Shown here one piece after another: positions 8,849 to 19,400 of a stretch of DNA of 64,000 nt. A program made the translations under genes and the position numbers. The DNA is from Fimbriiglobus ruber. Lineage in GTDB: Bacteria; Planctomycetota; Planctomycetia; Gemmatales; Gemmataceae. The notes beneath the pieces are model-generated. The model was not told the origin of the DNA. It saw nothing but the letters and a program-made list of their open reading frames with translations, and did no database searches. Within the stretch, counting starts at the first letter, position 1; the number at the start of each line of letters is the position of its first letter. The DNA lies in assembly GCF_002197845.1 (NCBI RefSeq), contig NZ_NIDE01000005.1, positions 62,001 to 126,000 of the forward strand. Direction: 5' to 3'.

Positions 8849-10081
8849 TTACGACCGGCGGCCGAACAGCCACCCGCCCTTGGCCTTGGCGTCCCCGCCG
8901 GCAGGGCCGGCGGCCGGCTTCCCGCTCACCGCCTGGGCCAGGCCGGCGATCGCCACCTGGGCCCGCGACTTCGGGTTGTGCCGGACGAGGGGGGCGCCGG
9001 CGACCCGGGCCGCGATCATGGCCTTGGCGTCGTTCGGGATCTGCCAGAAGATCGGCTTCCCGATCACCTCTTCGGCCTTCTTCATGCTGATCCCCTCCTC
9101 GACCGACTCGGCCCCGACCCGGTTCACGACCACCCGGACCTTCTCGGCCAGGTTCTCGTCCGGGAGGCTCGACATCCAGTGGATCAGCCGGACGACGTTC
9201 CGCAGGCTGCTCAGCTCGAGCTGGGCGACCAGGACGATCATGTCGGCCATCCGCAGGGCCATCAGGTCGCCCGCCAGGAGCGACTTGCTCAGGTCGAGGA
9301 TCAGGTGCGAGTAGCTCACCTTGAGCAGGTTCAGGATCCGCTCGACGTGCAGCTCGTGGATCAGGCCGATTTCCCCGATCTCGAGCGGGTGCCGGAGGAT
9401 CGCCAGGCCGGTGTCCTCGTGCTTGACGAGGGCCCGGCGGAGGAAGTTCATGTCCAGGCGTTCGATGTTCCGGGCCAGGTCGGCGATGCTGATGTTCTCG
9501 CTCCCGTGGACCTCCAGGGCGATGTCCGCGTCCCCGAGGGCCAGGTCGAGGTCGATCAGGGCGACGCTGTTCGTCGCGTCCGAGGCCAGGGTCGCGGCCA
9601 GGTTGACCGTCAGGCTCGTCGTCCCGACCCCGCCGCGGGACCCGAGGACGGCGATCAGGGTCGACGCGGCCGGCTGGCGGCCGAGCGACCCGGACCCGCC
9701 GCCCGACGTCTCCGCCGCGCCGGCCTCGCCGAGGGCCCGCCGGAGGGCGGCCAGCATGTCTTCGAGGCCGACCGGGTGGGTCAGGAAGTACTTCGCCCCC
9801 CGCTGGAGGGACTGGAGCAGGGCCTGGTGGTCGTGGCTGATCGTTAGGATCGGGAGCCGCGGGTACTCGACCGAGATCTGGCCGATCATCTGCAGCGCCC
9901 GCTGCTTGTCGGCGTCCAGGGCGACGATGGCCAGGTCCGGCGTCGACCCCTGGATGACGTCGAAGAAGTATTCGTACCGGGCGCACTCGGCCTCGAGCCA
10001 CACGAAGTCGACCCCGAGCAACAAGGTGCGGAGGGACTCGCGGGTCGATTCGGTCGGGTCTACGATCGCAATTCGTTGCAT
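8849..10081 (-). CDS. cpaE: Tad pilus localisation ATPase (CpaE/TadZ)
   Basis: Positions the Tad apparatus in the cell. The 410-residue protein has an N-terminal receiver-like domain (residues 1-115, with Asp in the VALDAD strand end) and a ParA/MinD-type ATPase domain. The P-loop is deviant, [10 protein letters not shown] instead of the KGGVGKT form, so the signature lysine is replaced; this is known for CpaE/TadZ proteins. The switch region [16 protein letters not shown] follows. I chose ATG 10081 (GGTGG five bases upstream) over the in-frame GTG three codons before it. It lies between the secretin and cpaF genes. Confidence 0.9.
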   Translation of the reverse strand: MQRIAIVDPTESTRESLRTLLLGVDFVWLEAECARYEYFFDVIQGSTPDLAIVALDADKQRALQMIGQISVEYPRLPILTISHDHQALLQSLQRGAKYFLTHPVGLEDMLAALRRALGEAGAAETSGGGSGSLGRQPAASTLIAVLGSRGGVGTTSLTVNLAATLASDATNSVALIDLDLALGDADIALEVHGSENISIADLARNIERLDMNFLRRALVKHEDTGLAILRHPLEIGEIGLIHELHVERILNLLKVSYSHLILDLSKSLLAGDLMALRMADMIVLVAQLELSSLRNVVRLIHWMSSLPDENLAEKVRVVVNRVGAESVEEGISMKKAEEVIGKPIFWQIPNDAKAMIAARVAGAPLVRHNPKSRAQVAIAGLAQAVSGKPAAGPAGGDAKAKGGWLFGRRS

Positions 10082-10191
10082 GTCCGCCACCCAAAAACAA
10101 GGGTGTTCCGTCGGGGTCCGTCGGGCTCACACGGTCAGCCGGCCCCCGGTTGTGATCCGGGGACCGGCCTCGTTGGTCGCCCAACGAGCTG

Positions 10192-11973
10192 CTACTTCGA
10201 GATCGGCACCACGTCGGCCGGGAAGACCGAGGGGGGCACCGGGGCCGTCGGGTCGGTCGCCGCCGCCGGCTGAACCGCTTCCGCCGCCGGGGGTACCGGG
10301 ACCACCGGGGCCGCGGCCTGGGTCGTCGCGGCCGCGGGCCGGAACTTGGCCGCCGACTGGCTCACGACCGGGGCCGGGGCCGGCGTCACCGCCAGGGCCG
10401 CCGGGGACGTCGACGCCCGGACCGACGAGCCGAGGATCGGACCGAACAGGGACCCCGGCGTCTGGCAGGTGCCGGACGCACACCCGGCCGCCCCCGCCGC
10501 CCCGCCCGCACACGCACCACCCGGGCACGGGTAGTTCGCGAACGTCGGGTCGCACTTGTAGGCCGCGTTGTACCCGCCGCCGGGGGTCCAGGGCTTCCGC
10601 GGCCCGCGCGGCGCCTCAATCAACGATTCCAAGAATAGTTCATAATCGTCGGGGTTGCGCGTTTCTCGGGTCGGAACTCGTTTGGGCACCTGGCCGCAGT
10701 CCATCGGCTCGACCAGCCGCGGGGTCACCAGGATCAGCAGTTCGGTCTCCCGCTGGTCGGAAGACACGCTGCTGAAAAGGGTTCCGAAGTACGGGACGTC
10801 CCCGAGGTACGGCACCTTCTGGACGGTCGTCTGCGTCTGGGTCTCGAGCAACCCGCCGATGGCGAACGTCTGCCCGGACTCGAGCATCACCGACGACCGC
10901 GTCTCTTGCGTGTTGAAGCCCGGGGTGAACCCGAACGAGGTGGTGATCCCGTTCCCGTTGTTCACCGAGGTGAACGACGGGTTCACTTCCAGGTAGATCT
11001 TCCCGTTCCCGAACACGATCGGCAGGACGTCGAGGGTCGTCCCGATGGGCTGCAGGGTGACCCCGGGGCCGTTGATCCCGGACGACGGGCTCAGGATCGC
11101 CTGTTGACCGCCGGACAAGAGGTGGGCAGCCCGGCCGGTCTGGGTGATCACCTTCGGCTCGGACAGGAACTTGGCGACGCCCTCGGTTTTGAGCGCCTGG
11201 AGGGCGCCGATCGTCCCGGCCGGGACGATCGAGGCGACGATGTTCGGACCCGCCGTGGCCGGGGTGAACGACGACGGGAGGCCGCTCGTGTTCGACGCCA
11301 GGCCGTTGATGATGCTGGAGACCCCGAACGACGACCCGTTGACGGCGAAGCTGAACCCCCGCTGCCGGAGCAACGTCCGGTCGATCTGGGCCACCGTCAC
11401 GTCGATCAGGACGTGCTGGGAGCCGCCGATCTGGAGGGCGTTGATGACGTTGTTCGCGGTCCCGCCGACCGCACTACTGGCGATCCGGATGACCGTGTCC
11501 GAGTCCTCCGGCTTGGTCACGTACCCCGAGAGGATGATCACGTTCCCGACCCCGGGAATGACCTTCACGCTCGCGGTCGGGACCGTCTGCCGGATGACGT
11601 TTTCGAGCAGGGCGTAGTCCGGCTGGACGACGACGTCGTACTTCAACTGGGTCCGGTCGTCGAACGTCAGGGTCAGGACGGTCGCCCCGGCCTGCCGGCC
11701 GCTCAGGATGCGGACTTTCGGGTTGGTCGGGTCGGGCCGTTCCTGCAACACGTCTTCGTTGCGGATGAACGACTCGGTGATCTTCTTGTCGCTCTTCGGG
11801 TCGAAGCGGACCGCCCCGCCGAGCGGGACGATCATCGCCCCGGTGTTCTTTTCGAATCTCACTTCGGGCGTCGGCGGGGCCGGCGGTTGGGCGTAAGCCG
11901 CCCCGCCAGTCAGACCGGCAGCGGCGGTCAACCCCGCGAGCAACCGGCGCCGAACTAGTGATGTCAGGTGCAT
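10192..11973 (-). CDS. cpaC: Tad pilus outer-membrane secretin (CpaC/RcpA)
   Basis: Forms the outer-membrane channel for the Flp pilus. The 593-residue protein has a signal peptide (cleavage probably after AYAQ near residue 30), an N-terminal pilus/BON-like domain, and the secretin core: [21 protein letters not shown] followed by [15 protein letters not shown] is the classic secretin ending. About 150 Pro/Ala/Thr-rich residues follow the core, an unusually long tail. Start ATG 11973 is preceded by GAGGAGAGG. It is 186 bases after cpaB in the same direction. Confidence 0.93.
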   Translation of the reverse strand: MHLTSLVRRRLLAGLTAAAGLTGGAAYAQPPAPPTPEVRFEKNTGAMIVPLGGAVRFDPKSDKKITESFIRNEDVLQERPDPTNPKVRILSGRQAGATVLTLTFDDRTQLKYDVVVQPDYALLENVIRQTVPTASVKVIPGVGNVIILSGYVTKPEDSDTVIRIASSAVGGTANNVINALQIGGSQHVLIDVTVAQIDRTLLRQRGFSFAVNGSSFGVSSIINGLASNTSGLPSSFTPATAGPNIVASIVPAGTIGALQALKTEGVAKFLSEPKVITQTGRAAHLLSGGQQAILSPSSGINGPGVTLQPIGTTLDVLPIVFGNGKIYLEVNPSFTSVNNGNGITTSFGFTPGFNTQETRSSVMLESGQTFAIGGLLETQTQTTVQKVPYLGDVPYFGTLFSSVSSDQRETELLILVTPRLVEPMDCGQVPKRVPTRETRNPDDYELFLESLIEAPRGPRKPWTPGGGYNAAYKCDPTFANYPCPGGACAGGAAGAAGCASGTCQTPGSLFGPILGSSVRASTSPAALAVTPAPAPVVSQSAAKFRPAAATTQAAAPVVPVPPAAEAVQPAAATDPTAPVPPSVFPADVVPISK

Positions 11974-12159
11974 CCTTTCACCTCTCCTCACAAGGGGTTA
12001 GGCCGCGGGTACGCAACCCGCCACCGTTGGGGTCAACTCACGACCGCCCGGGCTCCGCCCGGGCGGGGCCGCCGCCCGCGGTCGGGCGGCGACACGGGCC
12101 GGGGCGGCAGTCGCCACCCCGGCAAGTACGGTCCGACCGCGGGCGGCGGCCGGCTGTGG

Positions 12160-13482
12160 TCACACGTCGTCGTCGGCCGGCTTCTTCTCGTCCGACTTCT
12201 TCTTCTTTTCGCCCGGGGCCGGCTTCGGGTCCGGCTTCGACTCCGGCTTCGACTCCGGGACCGGCAACGTCTTGTCGTCGTCCTTCGCGTCGGCGTTCGG
12301 GTCCTCGTCGCGGACCGGCCCGAGGAACCGGTATTCGCCCGAGTCGAGCCGCTGGTACCGGTACTTCTGGGTGCCGCTGCTGGTCTGGACGACGGTGTCG
12401 AAGTAGTCCGGCTTCGGCTTCGCCTTGGCCGGGTCCGCCGGGGCCTGCTTCTGGCCGGCCTGTTCGCCGACCGGGCCGGGCTTCACGAACTTGTCGTCGT
12501 CCGGCTTGGCGCCGATGAACGTCTTCGGGATGAAGGTGTTCGCCCCGAGGTCCTTGGTCACGTACTTGCCGGCGAACTCCTTCAGGTTTTGCACGACGTT
12601 CGCCGGGGCCGGCGGGATGAAGTCCGTGGTCTTGAACTTCGTGTCGAGCACTTCCTGGGTCAGCTGCGTGCCGGCCGGGATGTCCTCGACCGGGACTGGC
12701 AGTTTGACCACGTCGGGCGCCTTTTCTTCCTTGGGCTTGTTCCCGGTGTCGGCCCGCGGGTCGTCGGCCAGGATCCGCAAGATCTCTTCTTCCGACGGGA
12801 TATCTTTTTCTTTCCAGGTCGCGGACTTCTCGGCGTCCGGGTGCCGGAGGAGCAACCGCAGGTCGGCCCCGCGGCCGATCGCCGCGTGCAGCATCAGGGC
12901 CTGCTTGGTGTCGACGGCCAGGGAGACCATCCCGACGTTCGGCATCGCCCCGCCGGTCGGGGACGGCGCGGTCGCCGTGTCGATGGCCAGGACGAGCATG
13001 TCCGTGAAGAGCGGGAACACGACCGCGCGCTCGTTCCCCAGGCTCTTCATCTTGATGGACGCCAGGACGTCGACCTTCGACCCCGGCCCGGCGAACCCGG
13101 CCACGCCCTTTTCCGCGGTGGCCACGAACGTGATCACGTCCTTGCCGGGCGGCGGCTGGATCGGGACGAGGGTCGTCATGTCGGTCGGCGCGAACGGGAA
13201 CCCGGCGTTGACGGCGCGGGCGAGCTTCTTGTCCGTCAGCTCCTCGATCTTCTCGACGCACCCGTTCGGCACGTTGTCCTTGGTAAACTTCTTGTACACG
13301 ACGAGGCTGTTCAGCTCGTCCTTCGACAGTTTCGTCCCGAGCGGCAGGTCTTTAGCCGCGACGGGAACCTCTACGGTGTCTTCGACCTTGGCAGGTCCGG
13401 CGCTCATCCGCGACGTCAGGATCGCTGCCACCAGCCCGCAGCCGACGGCCACCGCGACCAGAATAATGTTCTTCTGTTTCAT
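12160..13482 (-). CDS. cpaB: Flp pilus assembly protein CpaB (RcpC), double SAF domain
   Basis: Periplasmic, membrane-anchored protein that works with the secretin; SAF domains of CpaB-like proteins bind peptidoglycan or glycans. An N-terminal membrane anchor (residues 7-24) precedes a first SAF-like motif (VPVAAKDLPLGTKLSKDEL, about residues 41-60) and the CpaB core. A second similar stretch (VPVEDIPAGTQLTQEVLDT) lies near residue 255, so the protein seems to hold two SAF modules. The C-terminal 60 residues are Lys/Pro/Asp-rich and disordered. ATG 13482 has AGGGG nine bases upstream and is preferred over a GTG three codons earlier. First gene of the main Tad block. Confidence 0.88.
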   Translation of the reverse strand: MKQKNIILVAVAVGCGLVAAILTSRMSAGPAKVEDTVEVPVAAKDLPLGTKLSKDELNSLVVYKKFTKDNVPNGCVEKIEELTDKKLARAVNAGFPFAPTDMTTLVPIQPPPGKDVITFVATAEKGVAGFAGPGSKVDVLASIKMKSLGNERAVVFPLFTDMLVLAIDTATAPSPTGGAMPNVGMVSLAVDTKQALMLHAAIGRGADLRLLLRHPDAEKSATWKEKDIPSEEEILRILADDPRADTGNKPKEEKAPDVVKLPVPVEDIPAGTQLTQEVLDTKFKTTDFIPPAPANVVQNLKEFAGKYVTKDLGANTFIPKTFIGAKPDDDKFVKPGPVGEQAGQKQAPADPAKAKPKPDYFDTVVQTSSGTQKYRYQRLDSGEYRFLGPVRDEDPNADAKDDDKTLPVPESKPESKPDPKPAPGEKKKKSDEKKPADDDV

Positions 13483-14300
13483 TGCTGCCACCCCTCACGG
13501 GAGTAGGTACTGTGCGGCGCTCGGCCGCCGGCCCCGGGATTCGTCACGCCCGACCACCCGCTGAGGGGGGCGAAGGGTCGGCGTGTGTCAACCACTACCG
13601 GACGCCCGGCAGGATGACCCGCGGGCCGGACCGGATGGCCACCGCGGGAACTCTCAACCCGGCCGCCGACCGCTTCTCCCGCGGGCGGCCCGCGCGGGTG
13701 CCGCGAACACTCGCGGCGAGGGAAACTCGGTTCGGGGTCGGATTGAGACACCCAACACTAGAGCGCGTCCTGCCATTCGCAAGGACTTAACGGGTTGAAT
13801 CCTCTTTCCGGACCATACCCGGTTTACGCGTGGTAGCAGCTCGGTTAACACGCTGAATGATTCGACCGGGACGGCGCCAAACCTTCAACTTTTCCGAAAG
13901 TACGGGGCATGAGGATATTTCGCAGTTTGACAAGTTTCGTGAGATGACCGGAAATACGACACCCGCGCCATTCGCGGATTCTTTGGAAATAAGGGAATGT
14001 GCCGTGTGCGCGGGCGTGTGACGGCCCAACTTGAGAGGAAGTCCGCAATGTGTAATGAAAAAGCAGGGTCTAACGTGTCGCCGAACTCGGTCCGTTCAAA
14101 GCAACGGCCCGGGCGATTGCGCCCGGGCCGTGAGGTCGGCTTATCGTTGCCGTAGCCGAATTCCGCCCCGCCCTGAGTACGGCCCGTTAACAGCGGCCTG
14201 TGACCGCCGGGGCCGAATCGTCAGCTGGAGCGAAAAAAATCCGCCGACAATTTGCGGGCTCAATCCCGCCCCCGGGTCAGCCGCGGGCCGCAATTCTTCA
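13483..14300. other. Intergenic region between cpaB and the prepilin peptidase gene
   Basis: About 800 bases without a convincing gene; open frames here are short and of mixed composition. The base composition drops in GC around 13850-14090, as expected for a promoter region of the cpaB-led operon. A 12-bp perfect hairpin at 14104-14131 probably ends the pilin/peptidase transcript. No clear -10/-35 pair could be assigned. Confidence 0.5.
14104..14131 (-). terminator. Hairpin downstream of prepilin peptidase gene
   Basis: Perfect 12-bp stem (ACGGCCCGGGCG) with the four-base loop ATTG. On the minus strand it lies about 170 bases after the tadV stop. There is no clear T-run after it, so it is a candidate terminator or a repeat-type hairpin. 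Confidence 0.5.
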
Positions 14301-15071
14301 TCAGGCCACGAAGAACGAGTACCAGAGGTAGCCGATGAAGCCGACGCAGAGCGGCACCCCGTACGGCAGGCGCACCCAATCCTTGCGGCGCTCGTTGGCC
14401 CGCGCGGCCGCTTTGCCCGGGCCGTGGGCCACGAGAACCCGCAGGTCGGTGATGATTTCCTGGAAATTCTTCATGTTCTTGTAGAACTGGCGGCGGAGGG
14501 CCATCATCACGAGGCCGAACACCCCGCCGACGAGCACCCCGATCGCGAACGACCACCACAACACCCAGGCCCCGGTGCCGAGCCCGAAGAACGCGGCGAC
14601 CCACGAGCCGAAGCCCATCGTCATCTTCACGTCCCCCTGGCCCATCCCGCCGATGAACAGGGCCGGGAACAGGAAGGCGAACCCGAGCGCGGTCCCGCCC
14701 AGGGCGGCCAGGAACCCGCCGCCGCCGGGGACGGCCGTCGAGCCGACGTCGTGCAGCAAGCCGATGTACCACCCGCTCACGACCAGCGACAGCGTACACC
14801 AGTTCGGCACCTTGAACGCGTACCCGTCGATGAACGCGGCGAGCAGCATGCCCCCGCAGATCACGACCAGCGGTCCCAGGTTAATTGCGTCGTCGTTGAC
14901 GGTCAGGTACCAGCCGAACTGGTCGATGACGGCGGACACGCCCCACGCGGCGGCGGCCCACAGTACGGCGATCAGCGGCACGCGGGCCATGCCCACGACG
15001 AATTCGCGGTCGATACCGAGGTCGTCCGGGGTGGCGGTCGCGGGCGGGGGGGCGGTCAAATCGGAGGCCAT
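14301..15071 (-). CDS. cpaA: Prepilin peptidase (CpaA/TadV, A24 family)
   Basis: Inner-membrane aspartic protease that cleaves the leader from Flp prepilins. The 256-residue product has six or so membrane segments. The two catalytic aspartates of the A24 family are seen as Asp82 in FIDGYAFKVPN and Asp147 in the GMGQGDVKM motif. I chose ATG 15071, with GAGGAC nine bases upstream; an open frame extends 42 codons more but is Arg/Pro-rich and unlike the family. It lies 144 bases downstream of the flp gene it would serve, and about 820 bases before cpaB. Confidence 0.9.
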   Translation of the reverse strand: MASDLTAPPPATATPDDLGIDREFVVGMARVPLIAVLWAAAAWGVSAVIDQFGWYLTVNDDAINLGPLVVICGGMLLAAFIDGYAFKVPNWCTLSLVVSGWYIGLLHDVGSTAVPGGGGFLAALGGTALGFAFLFPALFIGGMGQGDVKMTMGFGSWVAAFFGLGTGAWVLWWSFAIGVLVGGVFGLVMMALRRQFYKNMKNFQEIITDLRVLVAHGPGKAAARANERRKDWVRLPYGVPLCVGFIGYLWYSFFVA

Positions 15072-15215
15072 GATCGGGGTGTCCTCAGGGGTATTCGAAC
15101 GGGGGCGCTCGTAGGGGGAGCGGTTTGGTCGAACGGCCCCGCCGCGGGGCGGCGGGAACAAAGCGGGCCGGGCCGACGTCGGCCCGGCCCGGAACACTGC
15201 TGGTTGGAACCCGAC

Positions 15216-15404
15216 TTAGCTCGCGGTGGCGGGCTTGATGGCCGAGCCGACGGCGGAGAAGGTGCTGTTCGCGTTCGTCCCGATCGCGGTGATGGCCGCG
15301 ATGCAGACGACGACGATGAGGGCCAACATGACGGCGTACTCGACCGCGGTCGGGCCGTCTTCCTTCTTCATGAACTCGACGACCGACTTCGTGATAGCGC
15401 GCAT
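15216..15404 (-). CDS. flp: Flp-type pilin (second gene)
   Basis: Structural subunit of the Tad/Flp pilus, 62 residues. A short basic leader ends at Gly17 (KKEDG), followed by PTAVEY with the Glu at +5 and Tyr at +6 that define Flp pilins, then the hydrophobic helix VMLALIVVVCIAAITAIG and a short tail. ATG 15404 has GGAG seven bases upstream; the open frame to 15464 is not needed. Paralogue of the gene at 15508-15696; the two share an almost identical core and equal length. Confidence 0.93.
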   Translation of the reverse strand: MRAITKSVVEFMKKEDGPTAVEYAVMLALIVVVCIAAITAIGTNANSTFSAVGSAIKPATAS

Positions 15405-15507
15405 GAACGATCTCCGAACAAGTGGTGTAAATGAAACAGACACAAAAAGTTCTGGGGTCGACACCCGCGTTCCCCGCGCGGCCGCCGCTCCCCGCCGACT
15501 GCCCTGA

Positions 15508-15696
15508 CTACGAGCCCTTAACGGCCGTATTCAGCTGGACGTTCCCGAAGGTCGAATTGGCGTTGGCGCCGATGGTCGTGACCGCAGCGATGCAGACGAC
15601 GACGATGAGGGCCAACATGACCGCGTACTCGACCGCGGTCGGACCGTCTTCCTTCTTCAAGAACTCCACGGCGCTCCTGGCAATAATGCCGAGCAT
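15508..15696 (-). CDS. flp: Flp-type pilin (first gene)
   Basis: Structural subunit of the Tad/Flp pilus, 62 residues. Leader cleavage is expected after Gly18 in KKEDG, with PTAVEY giving Glu+5 and Tyr+6, then the hydrophobic helix. The ATG at 15696 is chosen because GGAG lies six bases upstream; that same GGAG overlaps another in-frame ATG four codons earlier (15708), which has no good binding site. It is the first gene of the pilin/peptidase group, 103 bases ahead of its paralogue. Confidence 0.93.
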   Translation of the reverse strand: MLGIIARSAVEFLKKEDGPTAVEYAVMLALIVVVCIAAVTTIGANANSTFGNVQLNTAVKGS

Positions 15697-16419
15697 GGAA
15701 TTCTCCATTACTTGAGAGGATCGACCGGTCCCCCGATTCCCCCCACGAGCCCGACCGTTCGTCCCATCCCTCGCCGGCGAGCCGGGTCGAGTGGTTGGAA
15801 GCGATTGGGCCGCAGGTCGTTCGTGGCGTCACCGTCGGATCACTCACGCCCCAACCGTAGGTCAGGCGCCAAAGGCTGTCAAACCGGTCCGTTCGTGAAA
15901 CTCGGGCTCCCGACCACCCGGTACGGGTGGTGACGGAATTCCGGGCGCGAAATTGGCCACGGGCGCATCGCCGGGAGAAGAATTTCGCGGCCCGTCCTGC
16001 TGGGCCGGATGGGTTTTCGCGCGGGGGTATGAAGGAATCGCGATAACCGCCAGCTCGGAGGGCTGAAAACTGCGGAAAAAAAAGTGGAAAAATGAGTTAT
16101 ACGGAACGGCTGATCTTGCCCGCGGCTCCGGATTCGCTCGGGAGGCCGTCGCTCGGCGCGGGTCTCCGACCCCGCCGTTCGGCCCGACCGCAGGTCTCCC
16201 GTTCCCCGGCGTCCCCATCCGGTCGGTGACTCATGCGGCGCTCGCCGGAAAGGGAGACCTACGGTCGGGCCGAACGGCGGGGTCGGAGACCCGCGCCGAG
16301 CGCGACCGCCGAACGGCGGGGTCGGAGACCCGCGCCGAGCGCGACCGCCGAACGGCGGGGTCGGAGACCCGCGCCGAGCGCAGATCCCAGATTCTCTCGG
16401 AACGCCGAGGAGTTAGCGG
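15697..16419. other. Intergenic region upstream of the Flp pilin genes
   Basis: About 720 bases with no credible gene, lying between the stop of the beta-propeller gene and the pilin start, both on the minus strand. It holds a 51-base near-perfect inverted repeat with a 39-base tandem array grown from its right arm (16150-16381). A TATAAC hexamer on the minus strand at about 16096-16101 could be a -10 box, but it is 400 bases from the pilin start and no good -35 was seen. Confidence 0.5.
16150..16381. repeat. 51-bp inverted repeat with 39-bp tandem array on one arm
   Basis: Left arm 16150-16200 and right arm 16252-16302 pair over 51 bases with one mismatch. The right arm continues into a tandem array: a 39-base unit starting GAACGGCGGG begins at 16272, 16311 and 16350, the third copy ending after 32 bases at 16381. 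All visible copies are identical. There are no spacers between the units, so this is not a CRISPR array. Confidence 0.93.
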
Positions 16420-19400
16420 TTATTTTTTTCGCGGCTCGGGCGCGACTTCTGCCTGCGGCGAAAGCTCGACGACCGTTCCCGTCCCGTCGGCCAGCACGAC
16501 CAGGGCCGCGGACTCGGACAGGGGCACCGCCGGCACGGTCGCGACGGCCCCGGAGATCGGCGGGGGAATGTCCGCGACGTCAGTTCCGGTCGCGACGTCG
16601 ACCACGACGAGGTGGCCCCGCTGGTCGGTCGCCACGACCCGGTCGCCGCGAACCACCCACCCGGCCAGGTCTCCGGCGTCGGGCTGGGCGGCCGGGGTTT
16701 TGACCCACGCCGGCTCGCCGCGGTCCAGGTCGAGCGCGACCAGAATCTTGTGGTTGACGGAGTAGATGGCGATCGCGCGATCGCCCGGCCCGGCGACCAC
16801 GAACCGGTCGGTCGGGGTGCCCGCGGGGATCGGCCCGTCGGCGGAGCCGCGGAGGCGGGCGACCGGCGGTCCCGGCTTGTCGACCGCGAACACGTACACG
16901 ACCCCGGCCTCGTCCGCGGCGACGACCCGGCCGCCGGCCGCCGTTGGCACCACCGCCGGGGGGATCGCGATCTTCCCGCCGGCTTCCCACGACCCGCCTT
17001 TCTTCTCGGGCTTGGCCCCGGCTGCGACGGGCCACTTCCAGAGCAGGATCGCCCGCCCGCCGTCGGTTGCCAGAAATTCGTCCGCGCCTTCCGGGGCCAG
17101 GTGGCAGACCGGGTCTGCCGCCCCGGGTTCGCCGCGGGCGGTGTCGCCGCGCCACAAGGGGCCTTGAGAAAATTGTGCGGCGCCCGGGGCGAGTCGGTAC
17201 ACGTACCCGTTCGCGAGGGGGACCAGAACTGCCCCGCCCATCACGACTGGCGCCCCGGCGAGCTGGTCGGGGAGCGGGACGACGGCGTCCATCTTGAGTA
17301 CGCCGCCCACGGTCGCGCGGGCCCGGACCCGCCGCCCGTTCGGCCCGACTTCGGGCACCAGCACCCACGCGGTCTGGCCGTCCGTCGACCCGACGGTCAC
17401 GGCCCGGGTCGCGAGGTCGGCGTAAGGCGGGGCCACGACCGCGGCGGCCGAGGGATTCGCGGCGGAAACCGCGTAGACGCCGCCGTCCTCGTCGGCCACG
17501 ACCAGCGGGCCGTTCTCCGGGCCGACGGGCGGACCGGCCGGGGTTACGCCGACCCGCCGCTGCCAGCGAATCTGCCCGGTCCGCACGTCGAAGCCGACGG
17601 CCTGGACGTTCCCCGAGAGCCCGACCCGCGTGACGATCACGCCGAGGTCCGAGGCCGGGCGAATCTGCGCCCGGTGGACCGGCTCGCCGACCGCCCGGCC
17701 GGCGCCCATCGCGACGATCCGCAACCCGCCCGCCGGGCCGACGGCCGTCCGAAATCGGGTGAGCTGGCCGCCGAGCACCGCCCAGTACGAATCTTCGTCG
17801 GCCGACACGATTTGCGACCGGGCGACCGCGTCCGCGTCGGCCACCGGCTTCGGCGCCGGGAGGGCGAACAAGGGGCGGTCGGTGTTTCCGGCCTGGTTCA
17901 CCCCGAACGCGAGGAACGCACCGGCGTCGGTCGCCAGCACCACCCGCTCGCCGTCCGAAACGGCCGGGAACCACGACCACCCGGGGACGGACACCTCGGC
18001 GGCGGTCGGCGCGTCGACCGGCGTCGCAGCCGCGGGAGATGCGGGCGCCGCGGGGTCGGTGGCGGCCGTCGGTTCGGGCGCGACGGTCGCCGGGAGCGGG
18101 AACGTGCGCAGTTTCATTCCGGTCGCACCGTCGATCTGCGTGAGAATCAAGAACCGCGGCCCGCCCGGGTCGGCGGACGCGAGGACCAGCGGCTCGCCGC
18201 GGAGCGACCCCCGCGGGTGTTCGGTCAACATCACCCGCACGACCCGCGGCGGGAGTTTCTCGCCGCGGGCGTCCTCGCTCCCGACTTCGAGGGCGAAGAC
18301 CCGCTTGGCGTCCCCCGCGACGAACAGGTAATCGACCCCGGGCTGGGTGCCCGGGAGGACGGCCATGCCGGCCCCGATCGGCTGCCGCAGCGCGATCTCG
18401 CCCGTCCGGTCGCCGGTCGCGGTGTCGAATTCGACCACCGTCCCGAGGCGGTCGGCGAGCGGGACGTAGGCCCGGGTGCCGATCACGACGGGCCGGCCCG
18501 CCGGGGCAACGGGTTCACCCTTGGCAGTCGGGGTGAGCGGCTGGTACCACACGACCTCCCCGGTTCGGGCCAGGCGGGCGGTCATCGACGGCACCCCGGC
18601 CCATTCGCCGGCGATCAACACCCAGTCGTCGGCCCCGCCCCCGGGCGAGACGCGGACCGGCAGGTCGGCCGCCTGCGGGCCGGCGGTCGGGGCCGCGATG
18701 CGGCTCCCCCAGAGGAGGCCGCCGGTCTGGGCGTCGAGTGCGTACAGCACGCCGCGGGCGACCGCGAAGACCACGTCGGCCGCGGTGCCGGGGACCGGGC
18801 GCGGCAGCGGGCTGTTCGCGACCGCCGCCGCGAAGAGGACCGGCGGGTACGGATCGGGCGGCGGGCGGCGGGCGGGGACCGGGGTGTAGACCTGTTGCCG
18901 AATGATGTCCCGGAGCCGGGCCTCGGCCTTGGCCTTCATCTGCTTCGCCTCTTCGTCGTCGGTCAATTTGTTGTCGGCGAGAGCCTTTTCAAATACCTCG
19001 ATCCGCGCGGCCGTCGGGTCGTCAGCCAGGTTGCGGAACGGGGCCAGGACGGCGAGCCGGGCCCGCTCGGCCGCGACCTCCTTCGCCAGCGCGTCGAACC
19101 GGCCCCGCTGCGGGTCGAGCGAGCCGGCCTCCTTGTCGCGGAACTTGTCGACCTGGGGAATGAGCGCGCGGCCGTCCGCGATCGACCGGTCGGTCGCCTC
19201 GAGTTCGTCCGCTTTCTTGCGGTCCGCCTTAAACGTCTTGAGGTGGTCTCCCCCGTTGTCGGCGACGGTGTCGGCCAACCGCCGCCCGACCTGGACGATG
19301 TCTGTGCCGTACCCGGTCCCGGGTTGGGCGTGCGGGGACGTGCCGTACTCGGCGACGAACCCCTGGAAGGACTTCATCGCCGGCGCCGGGTTTTCCCGCG

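Noticed and set aside
16272-16381. Possible CRISPR array
   Set aside because: The 39-base units are directly adjacent with no unique spacers, and no cas genes are near. It is a plain tandem repeat.
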